In this document: one piece after another, positions 35,394 through 43,856 of the stretch
Numbering within the stretch: position 1 is the stretch's first letter
How the letters are laid out: each line of letters opens with the position of its first letter
From: Paenibacillus swuensis
Lineage (GTDB): Bacteria; Bacillota; Bacilli; Paenibacillales; DY6
DNA length: 64,000 nucleotides
Reading direction: 5' to 3'
NCBI RefSeq assembly: GCF_001644605.1
Contig: NZ_CP011388.1
Coordinates: 954,501 to 1,018,500, forward strand
The notes under the pieces: generated by a model
The model's database searches: none
The model's input: only the letters and a program-made list of their open reading frames with translations
What the model was told of the DNA's origin: nothing
Position numbers and translations under genes: made by a program

Positions 35394-35561
35394 TTATTGA
35401 TAACCCTTCTTCTCGTTCGGCTTGTCGCCGCGGTCGTTGTCGATCATCGCTTTGCGATCGTCATTATGAGCTTGCTGCTGCTGTTGCGCTTCCAAGGCGT
35501 TGACTGGCGTTTCTTCCAGATCCTTGACGGTGTTCTCCAGGTTTTTGTCGGGTGTACCCAT
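35394..35561 (-). CDS. Small hydrophilic protein downstream of dps
   Basis: Seen: 55 aa from ATG 35561, with AAAGGAG 7 nt upstream. Highly charged and Gln-rich (QQQQQ), low in hydrophobics, ending in GDKPNEKKGYQ. I do not recognise the family. It begins 35 nt after the Dps stop and is probably on the same transcript, ending at a bidirectional terminator. Its composition recalls small acidic stress-associated proteins, but that is only an impression. Confidence 0.65.
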   Translation of the reverse strand: MGTPDKNLENTVKDLEETPVNALEAQQQQQAHNDDRKAMIDNDRGDKPNEKKGYQ

Positions 35562-35596
35562 ATCGTTCAGCTCCTTTTTGACCACTTCATAAGTAA

Positions 35597-36043
35597 CTAT
35601 TTCCCCAAAAACGAACTCAACATCCAATTGTGCTTCTCCACGCCCGAGTAAATCGCAAGCAGCATGTCCGCCGTGACTTCGTCGCCTTGTTCTTGCGCTA
35701 TGGCTTGTCCGTCCTTGGACTCCTGCACCACCGTCTCAAAATCTTTCACCAGCGACGCCACCATGTTCTCCGCCTTTTCATCGCCTTGCGCTTCCTTGAT
35801 GGAGGACAATTCCAGGCATCCTTTCATCGTCGCAATCGGTTGCCCGCCCAAGGTCAGCAGACGCTCGGCAAGCTCATCAATGTGCAGGGAAGCCTCATTG
35901 TACAACTCCTCAAACTTTACATGCAGCGTGAAAAATTGCGGACCCTTCACATACCAGTGGTAATTGTGCAGCTTCATATAAAGGACGCTCCAGTTGGCGA
36001 CCTGTTGATTCAATACTTCGGTTAGCACCTTCGTTTTGGCCAT
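35597..36043 (-). CDS. Dps/ferritin-like DNA-protection protein
   Basis: Seen: 148 aa from ATG 36043. The N-terminal helix has [32 protein letters not shown], and [18 protein letters not shown] follows. The H, D and E residues of this segment form the Dps ferroxidase site at the subunit interface. Known: Dps dodecamers oxidise and store iron with peroxide and shield DNA in stress. AGAAGGG precedes the start, though the ATG at 36055 abuts it, so a slightly longer form is possible. The following small gene seems co-transcribed. Confidence 0.93.
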   Translation of the reverse strand: MAKTKVLTEVLNQQVANWSVLYMKLHNYHWYVKGPQFFTLHVKFEELYNEASLHIDELAERLLTLGGQPIATMKGCLELSSIKEAQGDEKAENMVASLVKDFETVVQESKDGQAIAQEQGDEVTADMLLAIYSGVEKHNWMLSSFLGK

Positions 36044-36152
36044 AATACGTTTCATCCCTTCTGAATCTGTTCATTCCTCTATCACCCTTTTACTGTATCC
36101 TTTTTGTGGAAAAATATGCGAGGCTTTACGAAAACCCACCCCATGCGCAAGG

Positions 36153-36180
36153 AAAAAACCCCCTCCGAAACGGAAGGGGT
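36153..36180 (-). terminator. Terminator after the SR1P-like gene
   Basis: On the minus strand CCCCTTCCG-TTT-CGGAGGGGG followed by T6. A strong 9-bp stem. Confidence 0.9.
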
Positions 36181-36198
36181 CCCATGTCCAATGTATCA

Positions 36199-36369
36199 TT
36201 AGTCTAACGCGTAATCCGGCAAAGCCGCCGCTTCCTTGCTTCTGCACTCCGAATGATCGCAAACCCCCGAGTACACAATTACACGGTCCGTATCCAACGT
36301 ATCCACCATCGTGCCGCAGCTCCTGCAAACGATAACGCCCAGATGTAAACTTTTAGCGGTTTCCCTCAT
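36199..36369 (-). CDS. SR1P-like small Cys-rich peptide
   Basis: Seen: 56 aa. LGVIVCRSCGTMVDTLDTD followed by VIVYSGVCDHSEC matches the pattern of SR1P (GTIVC-x2-C ... LYG-x-C). Known: in Bacillus subtilis SR1P is made from the dual-function sRNA SR1, binds GapA and influences RNase J1 interaction. Cysteine pairs suggest a zinc site. GGAGAGGG lies 13 nt upstream of the ATG, a long spacing. The strong terminator close behind means the transcript may be about 250-300 nt, so an RNA role is also possible. No ORF over 60 aa is involved, which makes it easy to miss. Confidence 0.62.
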   Translation of the reverse strand: MRETAKSLHLGVIVCRSCGTMVDTLDTDRVIVYSGVCDHSECRSKEAAALPDYALD

Positions 36370-36488
36370 GGCCTGCCGTTCACCCTCTCCATCAGAATGA
36401 AATTCGTGAAGTATTAAAGTCTATTGGGCGGGGACGCGGAATATGTGTGAAAGCGCTATTTTTAATTTAATTGTAATCAAAATGATGC

Positions 36489-37433
36489 TCATCTTAAGTT
36501 CAATTCACTTAAATCCAACCATGCCAACTCCTCGGGTGTAAGCTTAATCTGTGTCGCATCCAGACAGGACTTGAATTCCGCTTCGTTTCGCGAGCCGATA
36601 ATCGCCCCTGCTTGGAACGGTTGATTAAGTACATAGGCGAGCGCGATCTGAATCGTCGTCACGCCTTTGTCCGCGGCCATGGACTCGGCGCGGCGGTAGC
36701 GTTCCCAGTTGTCGTCATTGTAGAATACGCGAACGAGATCCGCATTGGACCGATCCTCGGGCGTAAACCGTCCCGTGAAAAATCCGCGCGACAAGGAGGA
36801 CCAGGAAAGCAGCGGCATTCCGCTGCGGGTATGCCATGCAATTCCTTCGCTGTCCAAGCTGACACAATCCGGCCAATATGGATCCTGCGCTTTAGCCAGA
36901 CTCAGGTTCGGACTGTTAAAGTCGAATCCCCGAAGGCCATGTTCAGCGGCATAACGGTTCGCCTCTTCCAAACGCTGATGCGTCCAGTTGGAACCGCCGA
37001 TGGTCAGAATCCGGCCTGCTTCCAGATGCTCGTTGAGGATCTCGAGAATCTCGCCTACAGGAACCGACGGGTCGTCCCGGTGTAATCCATAGAGATCGAT
37101 GTAATCCGTTTGCAAAGCTTCCAAACTATTGTACAAATCCTCGCGAATCTTCGCTTTACTCATGCGGGAGCCGTTCTCATCCGGATGCGCGCCCTTGGTG
37201 AAGATGTTCACCTGTGCCCGGTTCCCTCGGGCTGCAATCCATTGGCCGATACCGACTTCACTGCGTCCGCCCACATACCCGCGCGCGCTGTCCATCGTGT
37301 TGCCGCCAATGGCGACGAACTGGTCCATGACCTCGTTATCGGCACCCTGATCTCCGGACATCCCGATGAAATCCGTTCCCATCACCAGTTCCGATACGCC
37401 TTGCCGCAAACCTTGAATCTCGATAAGTTTCAT
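36489..37433 (-). CDS. Aldo/keto reductase
   Basis: Seen: 314 aa from ATG 37433 (AGGAGG 9 nt upstream). DSARGY holds the conserved Asp/Tyr position, KGAHP the region of the catalytic lysine, YIDLYGLHRDD the histidine, and IGSRNEAEFKSCL the C-terminal NADP-binding segment. The barrel is complete. It starts 17 nt after the Gfo/Idh/MocA stop, so the pair is probably one unit that acts on sugars or polyols. The physiological substrate is unknown. Confidence 0.9.
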   Translation of the reverse strand: MKLIEIQGLRQGVSELVMGTDFIGMSGDQGADNEVMDQFVAIGGNTMDSARGYVGGRSEVGIGQWIAARGNRAQVNIFTKGAHPDENGSRMSKAKIREDLYNSLEALQTDYIDLYGLHRDDPSVPVGEILEILNEHLEAGRILTIGGSNWTHQRLEEANRYAAEHGLRGFDFNSPNLSLAKAQDPYWPDCVSLDSEGIAWHTRSGMPLLSWSSLSRGFFTGRFTPEDRSNADLVRVFYNDDNWERYRRAESMAADKGVTTIQIALAYVLNQPFQAGAIIGSRNEAEFKSCLDATQIKLTPEELAWLDLSELNLR

Positions 37434-37450
37434 CCCGTTCAACCTCCTGT

Positions 37451-38446
37451 TTAAAGTTCTACGCGAACCTTCTCGTAAGCCGATTTCAAGCAAGCATCCA
37501 GCACCTTCATATTCAGCACCGCATCCGAGACGGGGAAGGCCGAATCCACTTCATTCCACACCGTACGGGCAAAAACATCCGCCTGCAGCGCATACTGATT
37601 CAACTTCTCCGGCTGCTCTTCCTGACGGCCGTCCGCCGTGATTACGTAGAAATTGGGGTCGCCTACGAAAGCGTTCGGCACTTCAATCCGTCCGGACGTC
37701 CCCAGAATCTCCAGTGTGTTCCGGAAGTCGGCCCACATTCCGCAAGTAAAGGTGACCGCCATCCCTTTGCTGAACTCCAGCACCCCCGACGCCATCATGT
37801 CCACATTGTCATGCTCCGGCGACAACAGCGCGTGCACTGTCGCTGCGACAGGCTCTTCGCCGAGGATCAACCTCGCCGCGCTGATAGGGTAGCAGCCTAC
37901 ATCGTAGAGCGAACCCCCGCCCATATCCCGCTTGTAGCGGATGTTGGCGTGATCGGCGGCGTTGTTAAAGGTAAACACGCCGTGCAGGGCGCGCAGCTCC
38001 CCAATCTTGCCGGATTGGATGATCTGGCGGATCTGCTCGTACCGCGGATGGTGGCGGTACATGAACGCTTCCGCGAGATGGACGCCCGCTTGCCCGCAAG
38101 CATCGGCCATCCGCTGCGCCTCGGCCGCGTTCAATGCCAGCGGCTTCTCGCACAGGATATGCTTGCCCGCTTCCGCCGCGCGGATCGTCCATTCCAGATG
38201 CAGGTGATTCGGCAACGGTATGTAGACAGCCTCAATCGTGTCATCCGCCAGCAGCTCTTCATAGCTGCCGTAGGCTTGAGGAATGCCCAGCTTGGCTGCG
38301 GCCTCTTGCGACTTCTCCAGGTTTCGGGATGCAATAGCCGCAACCTCGCCGGTCTGAGATTGCTGTATACCGGGAATGACGGAATTTATGGCGATGCCGG
38401 CACAACCGAGAATGCCCCAACGCAGTTTACGCGTAGTCAGAATCAT
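37451..38446 (-). CDS. Gfo/Idh/MocA family oxidoreductase
   Basis: Seen: 331 aa. An N-terminal Rossmann fold WGILGCAGIA and the signature EKPLALNAAEAQRMADAC. FMYRHHPRYEQIRQII and MGGGSLYDVGCYPI belong to the C-terminal catalytic domain. Known: the family oxidises or reduces sugars, inositols and related compounds with NAD(P). AGGAGC precedes the ATG. It is the first gene of a two-gene unit with the aldo/keto reductase. An aldose-epimerase gene lies upstream in the same direction, consistent with a small sugar-handling cluster, though that link is inference. Confidence 0.92.
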   Translation of the reverse strand: MILTTRKLRWGILGCAGIAINSVIPGIQQSQTGEVAAIASRNLEKSQEAAAKLGIPQAYGSYEELLADDTIEAVYIPLPNHLHLEWTIRAAEAGKHILCEKPLALNAAEAQRMADACGQAGVHLAEAFMYRHHPRYEQIRQIIQSGKIGELRALHGVFTFNNAADHANIRYKRDMGGGSLYDVGCYPISAARLILGEEPVAATVHALLSPEHDNVDMMASGVLEFSKGMAVTFTCGMWADFRNTLEILGTSGRIEVPNAFVGDPNFYVITADGRQEEQPEKLNQYALQADVFARTVWNEVDSAFPVSDAVLNMKVLDACLKSAYEKVRVEL

Positions 38447-38677
38447 ATGAGTTTGCTCCTTTTTTAGGTAGAGTAGGTGCAGATGAATAAGTTAGCGCTT
38501 TCTTGTCTTCATTTTCACTATACCAGTCGACAGCACCAACAACTATGGAGGAAACGAAGATTTCATATGGAGAGATGTAGGATGAACCGATATTTGGAAA
38601 ACCCTATTCATTGCAAAAGACCCCAATCTTCGCAATCCGCGCGGATAAACGTAGACGGGGCCTGATATTTCAATAGG

Positions 38678-39676
38678 CTACTTCAGGTACAGACGGCTGG
38701 TTTCTTCCCAAATCTCGCCCGGCTGCAAACCGAATAATCCGATGTCGTCGGCAGGCAGGTTCGAGAAGGGCGCATTGACCAGATTCACTTGCGGTTCCGG
38801 GCAGAAAAACCCTTCCGTAGCTCCATTGTTCCAGATCATCCATTGCTTGTAGGAAGTCCCGCAATCGTAGACCAGCGTGACATTGTGTTTGGTGTCTGTC
38901 AGCTCCATGCGATTCCGGCCCTGTTGCGGCAGCACCGTGTAATGGTTGTCCAGTGACTCGAAGAACGGGTACACGCCCCCGTCACGCAGATGCCGCTCGT
39001 TCTCGTTCAGCGGTTGGTAGCGGCCGGTCGGCAGCATGCGCTCGGACATTTCCCAGCGTTCACCTACGGTGAGCTTGAGCAGGTAATCCTTTGCGGAGCT
39101 TCCCGGTACGAACGGCGCGTTGATTGAAGTATGGAACGCGATCAGACAAGGCATCTCGTCCTGGCCTTCATTGCGCACCAACAGTTGCTGGGACAATCCG
39201 TCGCGGCTTAGCGCATAACGAAGCTGTAACGTAAAATGATGCGGAAGGTATTGATAAACACTGTGGTTTTCGTCTACAGTTAAGGTAACAGTAACATAGC
39301 TCTCCTGCGCGTTCACGCCGTAGTCGGTTACGCTCCAGGCTACACTGTGCACAAAGCCGTGCAGATGATTGCCCGTTGCTTCTTCATTAACCGGAAACTC
39401 GTACACTTTGCCTTTCCAAGGGAACTTGCCGTCTTCGAAACGGTTGGGCGGGAACAGTACAGGAATCCCGTGAATGAAAGGTCTGGCTTTAAAGGAAGGC
39501 ATCTCTTCTTCCGTAGGTTCATGCAGAATGTTGTATCCGCTTTCGATATCCCGAAAAGCGATTAAATTCCCCCCGATTTCAGGCAAAATCGCAGCTTCAT
39601 AACGACCATAATTGAACCATATGGCTTTCTCACCTTGGTAAGTACCCTCATACGCTTTATTCTGTTGCTGGCTCAT
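38678..39676 (-). CDS. Aldose 1-epimerase (galactose mutarotase-like) protein
   Basis: Seen: 332 aa from ATG 39676 (GGAGC upstream). NEEATGNHLHGFVHSVAW carries the conserved histidine. The fold is suggested by alternating strands, HTSINAPF and FFCPEPQVNLVNAP, with the late glutamate (CPEPQ) as the likely general base. Known: these proteins interconvert sugar anomers or bind sugar phosphates; this one is of the broader YeaD/YihR-like type. Transcribed toward the Gfo/Idh gene but 230 nt away. That spacer (38447-38677) shows only an unlikely small plus-strand ORF. Confidence 0.85.
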   Translation of the reverse strand: MSQQQNKAYEGTYQGEKAIWFNYGRYEAAILPEIGGNLIAFRDIESGYNILHEPTEEEMPSFKARPFIHGIPVLFPPNRFEDGKFPWKGKVYEFPVNEEATGNHLHGFVHSVAWSVTDYGVNAQESYVTVTLTVDENHSVYQYLPHHFTLQLRYALSRDGLSQQLLVRNEGQDEMPCLIAFHTSINAPFVPGSSAKDYLLKLTVGERWEMSERMLPTGRYQPLNENERHLRDGGVYPFFESLDNHYTVLPQQGRNRMELTDTKHNVTLVYDCGTSYKQWMIWNNGATEGFFCPEPQVNLVNAPFSNLPADDIGLFGLQPGEIWEETSRLYLK

Positions 39677-39917
39677 CGTGCACGCTCCTTTAGTTAACAA
39701 CCTTAATTTTTTGAACCGGTAAATGTACACTTGTACACGTCGTTACTAGATTATCACACTCTATTGCTCATGACGAGCGGTGAGACTTCCAAACTTTGTT
39801 GGTACATCGGGACGATGATTCCGGGTCTGGGTCCATTGTAGCAATTATGCCAAATGTAGGTGCACAGGGAGCTGTAACGGGTAAGTATATGGGGTTATTC
39901 ATCCGGATTGCGAGGTT

Positions 39918-41189
39918 ATGATGAGAAAAATAGCAGGCATTACTCTAATCGTTAGCTGTATGGTTTGGAATTCAGTGGGCGTGTCTCCCGCTGTGGCGCA
40001 GAGCGGGTTGACGTACACCGCGGAGGTTCATGCCTCCTCCCTGAATATTCGCAGCGAGCCGTCCCTTCGCTCTTCCGTGAAGGGCTCTGTGAAGAAAGGC
40101 GGCGTTGTGACCGTCACCGAGGAGCAGCATGGTTGGCTTAAAATTCGAGCGGGCGAGGTGAGCGGTTGGGTGGCGGGCTACTATTTATCCAAAAGTTCCG
40201 GGACCGAAGAAGCATCCGCGTATGCTTCTGGCTCAAGTTCGGGTAAAGGCGGAGTGACGAGCGTCGCCGCCGCTTCTGCGCAGGAGGACGATGCTCACAG
40301 CCAAGCCGGAGCCTCTGATTTGTCCTCTGGTGCTGGCAGATCCGGCTCGTCCGCCTCTGACTCACTTGGTTCGTCTGGCTCATCTGGTTCCTCTGCCGGA
40401 AATTTCGCCAAATCCTCGTCGCAAGCTACCGTGATCGCTGATGTGTTGCGTGTCCGCGGAGGCCCTGGGACCCACTTCAAGGTACAAGGCGCCTTGAAAG
40501 AAGGTGACGGTGTCGCAATTATCCAACGTCAGAACGACTGGTTGCAGATTCGCACCACCGGCGGTGAGACCGGTTGGGTGGCCGCGCAGTATGTGCGAAG
40601 CAACGGTACGGCGGGATCTGCCGGGAAAGCCGCTTCCAGCTCCAAAGGACTGCGGGGCAAAGTCATCGTAATCGATGCCGGACATGGAGGAAACGACCCG
40701 GGCATGGTCGGCTCCACCTACGAGACGAAGGAACGCGAGCTGAACCTGAACACGGCGGAGTATGTGCGGGACGAGCTTCGCGCGATGGGCGCTCGGGTGG
40801 TGATGACGCGTACATCCAATGAGGACAAGCCCGGGCTCTCCGAGCGAGTACGGATAAGCGATGAGGCGGATGCCGACGCGTTTGTCAGTATCCACTACAA
40901 CTCGTCGCCCAAGAAAGTGTCCGGCACGCTGACATTCTACTATTCCGAGTCCGGTGACCTGCGCTTGGCGCATGCGATAGAGAGCCGATTAAGTGACGGA
41001 ATCGGTCTGAAGAGCAATGGGGTGTCCTTCGGAAACTACCATATCCTTCGCGGCAATGAAACACCGTCCGTGTTGGTGGAGCTGGGTTTCTTGTCGAATC
41101 CGAAAGATGAGCGCATTGTGCGCGAAACCTCCTACCAGCGCAAAGCCGCGGAGGCTGTTGCCAAGGGCTTAAGGGATTATTTTTCTTGA
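39918..41189 (+). CDS. Secreted N-acetylmuramoyl-L-alanine amidase with two SH3 domains
   Basis: Seen: 423 aa with a signal peptide (cleavage near VSPAVA-QS). Bacterial SH3 domains at about residues 30-93 (SSLNIRSEPSLRSS) and 170-233 (DVLRVRGGPGTHF) are separated by a Ser/Gly-rich linker. The Amidase_3 domain (about 250-423) has zinc ligands in IDAGHGGNDPG, the glutamate of TKERELNLN and the histidine in SIHYNSS, and the catalytic glutamate in LVELGFLSN. Known: it cleaves the peptide from the glycan of peptidoglycan. ATG 39921 is a possible alternative start. A bidirectional terminator follows. Confidence 0.95.
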   Translation: MMRKIAGITLIVSCMVWNSVGVSPAVAQSGLTYTAEVHASSLNIRSEPSLRSSVKGSVKKGGVVTVTEEQHGWLKIRAGEVSGWVAGYYLSKSSGTEEASAYASGSSSGKGGVTSVAAASAQEDDAHSQAGASDLSSGAGRSGSSASDSLGSSGSSGSSAGNFAKSSSQATVIADVLRVRGGPGTHFKVQGALKEGDGVAIIQRQNDWLQIRTTGGETGWVAAQYVRSNGTAGSAGKAASSSKGLRGKVIVIDAGHGGNDPGMVGSTYETKERELNLNTAEYVRDELRAMGARVVMTRTSNEDKPGLSERVRISDEADADAFVSIHYNSSPKKVSGTLTFYYSESGDLRLAHAIESRLSDGIGLKSNGVSFGNYHILRGNETPSVLVELGFLSNPKDERIVRETSYQRKAAEAVAKGLRDYFS

Positions 41190-41275
41190 GGACGATATGA
41201 TACATAATAGTGGAATTCGAGGCAATCTTCCATGAAGAATCCGGTTCGGATGATGAGATGGAGTTGTTATAGACC

Positions 41276-41320
41276 AAAAGAAGGAAGCTGATGCACATAC
41301 CGCGCCAGCTTCCTTCTTTT
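41276..41320. terminator. Bidirectional terminator after the amidase gene
   Basis: AAAAGAAGGAAGCTG / CAGCTTCCTTCTTTT perfect 15-bp stem with a loop of about 15 nt. It overlaps the stop end of the convergent gene at 41319. Confidence 0.92.
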
Positions 41321-41738
41321 ATGTACAATCCTCGACTACTGTGACTTCATTATTTTTGATCGTAACCTTAGAGTGTCCGGATAATGTTTCTGTGTAGGAA
41401 CATATGGTCTTTTTCACGGTGTTCCCTTTGGAATCCGTGTACTTCAGATATATGCTTCCTTCGCCGGTCATACGAAGTTGCGGTGTGAATTTGACTTTGG
41501 TTTTCTTTTGGATGGTACGGTTATATGTTGCCGACGGAGTTCCTTTCGTTTGTCCACTCGAGTCCACACCGATTTCAATAGCCTTCACAGCATGATCGGA
41601 CTGATTATGAATCACCACCGTAAAATTCCTAAATAAATTCAGTACACTACTAATTTCAGGAATTGCCTTAGCTATCACGAGCCCAACACTAATCGTCGCT
41701 ATTAAAACCAGGAGTATCAATGTGTTCTTTTTACTCAT
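41319..41738 (-). CDS. Hypothetical anchored extracellular protein
   Basis: Seen: 139 aa from ATG 41738. One N-terminal membrane helix (residues 5-27), then a beta-rich outer domain with FTVVIHNQSDHAVKAIEIG and a pattern of paired strands that resembles an Ig-like or NEAT-type sandwich, and a final cysteine pair (CSYTE...VEDCT). No family recognised. Its start overlaps the stop of the upstream gene by 8 nt (41731-41738), so translation is likely coupled. A polar secreted domain in a two-gene unit with a membrane partner suggests a membrane complex; that is inference. Confidence 0.62.
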   Translation of the reverse strand: MSKKNTLILLVLIATISVGLVIAKAIPEISSVLNLFRNFTVVIHNQSDHAVKAIEIGVDSSGQTKGTPSATYNRTIQKKTKVKFTPQLRMTGEGSIYLKYTDSKGNTVKKTICSYTETLSGHSKVTIKNNEVTVVEDCT

Positions 41739-42066
41739 GCTTGTTTTCCGCCACCCTAACAATAGGATATGCCGCTAAAAGCAACAACGTAATGTAAATA
41801 TATTGCTCAAACGTTTTTTTGAACAGCTCATGGGTCCATCTTACCTCTCCAATAATCCAGTACGCCACCGGGTTGGAGATGCCGATTCCGTCGTTTACCT
41901 CTGGGATCAGGCTTTGGGTGTAATTTTGACCGAGACAGGCCACCGCTAGCAACGAAAAGCCTAGCGCGAGTGCGATTCCTTTGGAGAATGGTTGACGTAT
42001 GCCTTTCTTTTTGAGCATGAAGGTAATGAGTACGATTGCTAGAATACAACCCGCTTGAAACAGCAT
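41731..42066 (-). CDS. Hypothetical membrane protein, upstream partner of the anchored protein
   Basis: Seen: 111 aa from ATG 42066, chosen because AGGAGGG is 5 nt upstream; the frame is open further back but lacks a ribosome site. Three hydrophobic segments (about residues 4-18, 30-45 and 86-101), with an outside loop containing QNYTQSLIPEVNDGIGISNP. No family recognised. The 5' region runs straight into the repeat arrays at 42145-42722, so these repeats may be part of its leader. Confidence 0.58.
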   Translation of the reverse strand: MLFQAGCILAIVLITFMLKKKGIRQPFSKGIALALGFSLLAVACLGQNYTQSLIPEVNDGIGISNPVAYWIIGEVRWTHELFKKTFEQYIYITLLLLAAYPIVRVAENKHE

Positions 42067-42144
42067 ACTTTCCCTCCTTAAAAAATGGGATCCTGGGTAG
42101 GTCATCTCATATAAACGATCTCGCTCAGAATAAAGTTTCATTCT

Positions 42145-42372
42145 CCAGGGCACGATCTATCTCCCAAACTACGAAAACGACGTTATCCCTTTAACTCAGC
42201 AGCCAAGCTCTTAATATTCACTTCAGGCTCCATGGGCACGATTTATCTCCCTAACTACAAAAACGACGATATCCCTTTGACTCAGCAACCATGCTCTTGA
42301 ATTTCACCTCAGTCTCCATGGGCACGATCTATCTCCCAAACCATTAAAACGACGTTATCCCTTTAACTCAGC
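42145..42372 (-). repeat. Three-copy ~113-bp array of the dispersed repeat, first orientation
   Basis: Three units share GGGCACGATCTATCTCCC...AAAACGACGTTATCCCTTTAACTCAGC. The Y-rich core reads GATATCCCTTTGACTCAGC, the reverse complement of the CTGAGTC...GGGATATC motif. It lies upstream of the small membrane gene pair. Confidence 0.85.
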
Positions 42373-42401
42373 GTATTAGAAGCTGTCAATTAGGAGAATT
42401 A

Positions 42402-42722
42402 ACAAGCTGAGTCATCGGGATATCGTACTTTCTCGCAAAAAAGAGATACCTGGGTGCTCAAGCTGAGTCATCGGGATATCGTACTTTTTAGCGAAAATGA
42501 GATGCCTGGGCGCTTAAGCTGAGTCATCGGGATATCGTACTTTTTTGCCAAAAAGAGATACCTGGGTGCTCAAGCGCTGAGTCATCGGGATATCGTACTT
42601 TTTTGCCAAAAAGAGATACCTGGGTGCTCAAGCGCTGAGTCATCGGGATATCGTACTTTTTTGCCAAAAAGAGATACCTGGGTGCTCAAGAGCTGAGTCA
42701 TCGGGATAACCCACTTTTTCAC
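42402..42722 (+). repeat. Six-copy ~57-bp array of the dispersed repeat, opposite orientation
   Basis: Units begin GCTGAGTCATCGGGATATCGTAC followed by TTTTTTGCCAAAAAGAGATACCTGGGTGCTCAA. Copies 3-5 are almost identical, while copies 1, 2 and 6 have diverged, and the last reads GGGATAACCCAC, closer to the mobile-unit version. It is inverted relative to the array at 42145-42372 and ends just before the potD terminator. Confidence 0.9.
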
Positions 42723-42755
42723 GAAAAGAGGTTAGCGACTCGCACATGCACAAGC

Positions 42756-42781
42756 ACAAAAAGAGGGCCATCATCGGCCCC
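42756..42781 (-). terminator. Terminator of the pot operon
   Basis: On the minus strand GGGCC-GATGAT-GGCCC followed by TCTTTTTG. It touches the potD stop codon. Confidence 0.8.
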
Positions 42782-42782
42782 C

Positions 42783-43856
42783 CTACTTGCTATGCATTTT
42801 AAACTCGAGGAACAACTCGTTGTAATGGGCCAGCATGCGCTTGCCCAAATTCTCGTAGACCTCAAGCTTCTCCGTCAGCTCAGGTCCCGGGTAGAAGCGC
42901 TCATCGCCGGATATCTCCTCCGGCAACAGCTTGAGCGCTGAAGCGTTCGGCGTCGAGTAGCCGACATACTCCGCGTTCTGCGCGGCATTCTCAGGGTCCA
43001 GCATGAAGTTGATAAACGCATGCGCGCCCTCGATGTTGCGGGCCGTCTTCGGAATCACCATGTTATCAAACCATAGGTTCGATCCCTCCGTCGGCACCAC
43101 ATAATCCAGCTTCTCGTTCTCCCCCATAATCTCCGAGGCGTCGCCGGACCAGACCAGGCCGACGGCCGCTTCTTCGCCGGCGAGCAGCATTTTGATCTCA
43201 TCGCCGACAATCGCCTTGATGTTCGGGGTCAGCTCCCCCAGATGGCGCTTCGCCTCCTGCAGGTGCGCCTCCTCGGTATCGTTCAACGAATACCCCAGCG
43301 AGTTCAGTCCCATGCCCATCACTTCCCGCGCGCCGTCCGCAAGCAAGATCTGGTTCTTCAAGGACGGATCCCAGAGGTCGGCCCAGCTTGTCAGTTTTTT
43401 GCCCCCTAACAGCTCCGAATTGTACACAATCCCCACCGTTCCCCAGAAATACGGTATCGAATACTGATTCCCAGGGTCAAACGGCAAATCCATATAGCGC
43501 GGATCGATATGCTTCAGATTCGACAGCTTCGATGAGTCAATGGGCAGCAACAGCCCTTCCTGCTTCATCTTCGCGATCGCATACTCCGACGGCACGCTGA
43601 TATCATAGGTGGTCCCGCCTTGCTCAATCTTCGTCATCATCGCTTCATTGCTATCGAACGTTTGATATATAACTTTTGTACCCGTTTCCTCTTCAAACTT
43701 CTCCAACAACTCGGGATCCACATAGTCGCCCCAATTGTAAATCGTCAGCGTATTGCCCCCGGAGTACCCCTGCTCGGAGTTCAAATAAGAAGTCAGATAC
43801 ATCAGCCCGAACGCCACGATGAAAATCAACGCAAAGGCCCGCACTAATCCCTTCAT
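42783..43856 (-). CDS. potD: Spermidine/putrescine-type ABC substrate-binding protein
   Basis: Seen: 357 aa. The N-terminus is hydrophobic (signal or anchor, without a clear lipobox). It begins TLTIYNWGDYVDPELLEKFEEETG, the hallmark of PotD-like binding proteins, and keeps WSGDASEIM and the central DGAREVMGMGLNSLGYSLN. Known: it captures polyamines outside and hands them to PotBC. Overlaps the potC stop by 4 nt (ATGA), so it is translationally coupled. Fourth and last gene of the operon, followed by a terminator. Confidence 0.92.
   Translation of the reverse strand: MKGLVRAFALIFIVAFGLMYLTSYLNSEQGYSGGNTLTIYNWGDYVDPELLEKFEEETGTKVIYQTFDSNEAMMTKIEQGGTTYDISVPSEYAIAKMKQEGLLLPIDSSKLSNLKHIDPRYMDLPFDPGNQYSIPYFWGTVGIVYNSELLGGKKLTSWADLWDPSLKNQILLADGAREVMGMGLNSLGYSLNDTEEAHLQEAKRHLGELTPNIKAIVGDEIKMLLAGEEAAVGLVWSGDASEIMGENEKLDYVVPTEGSNLWFDNMVIPKTARNIEGAHAFINFMLDPENAAQNAEYVGYSTPNASALKLLPEEISGDERFYPGPELTEKLEVYENLGKRMLAHYNELFLEFKMHSK

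Noticed and set aside
38477-38665. 62-codon plus-strand frame between the oxidoreductase and epimerase genes
   Set aside because: No ribosome site, atypical composition, no recognisable similarity.
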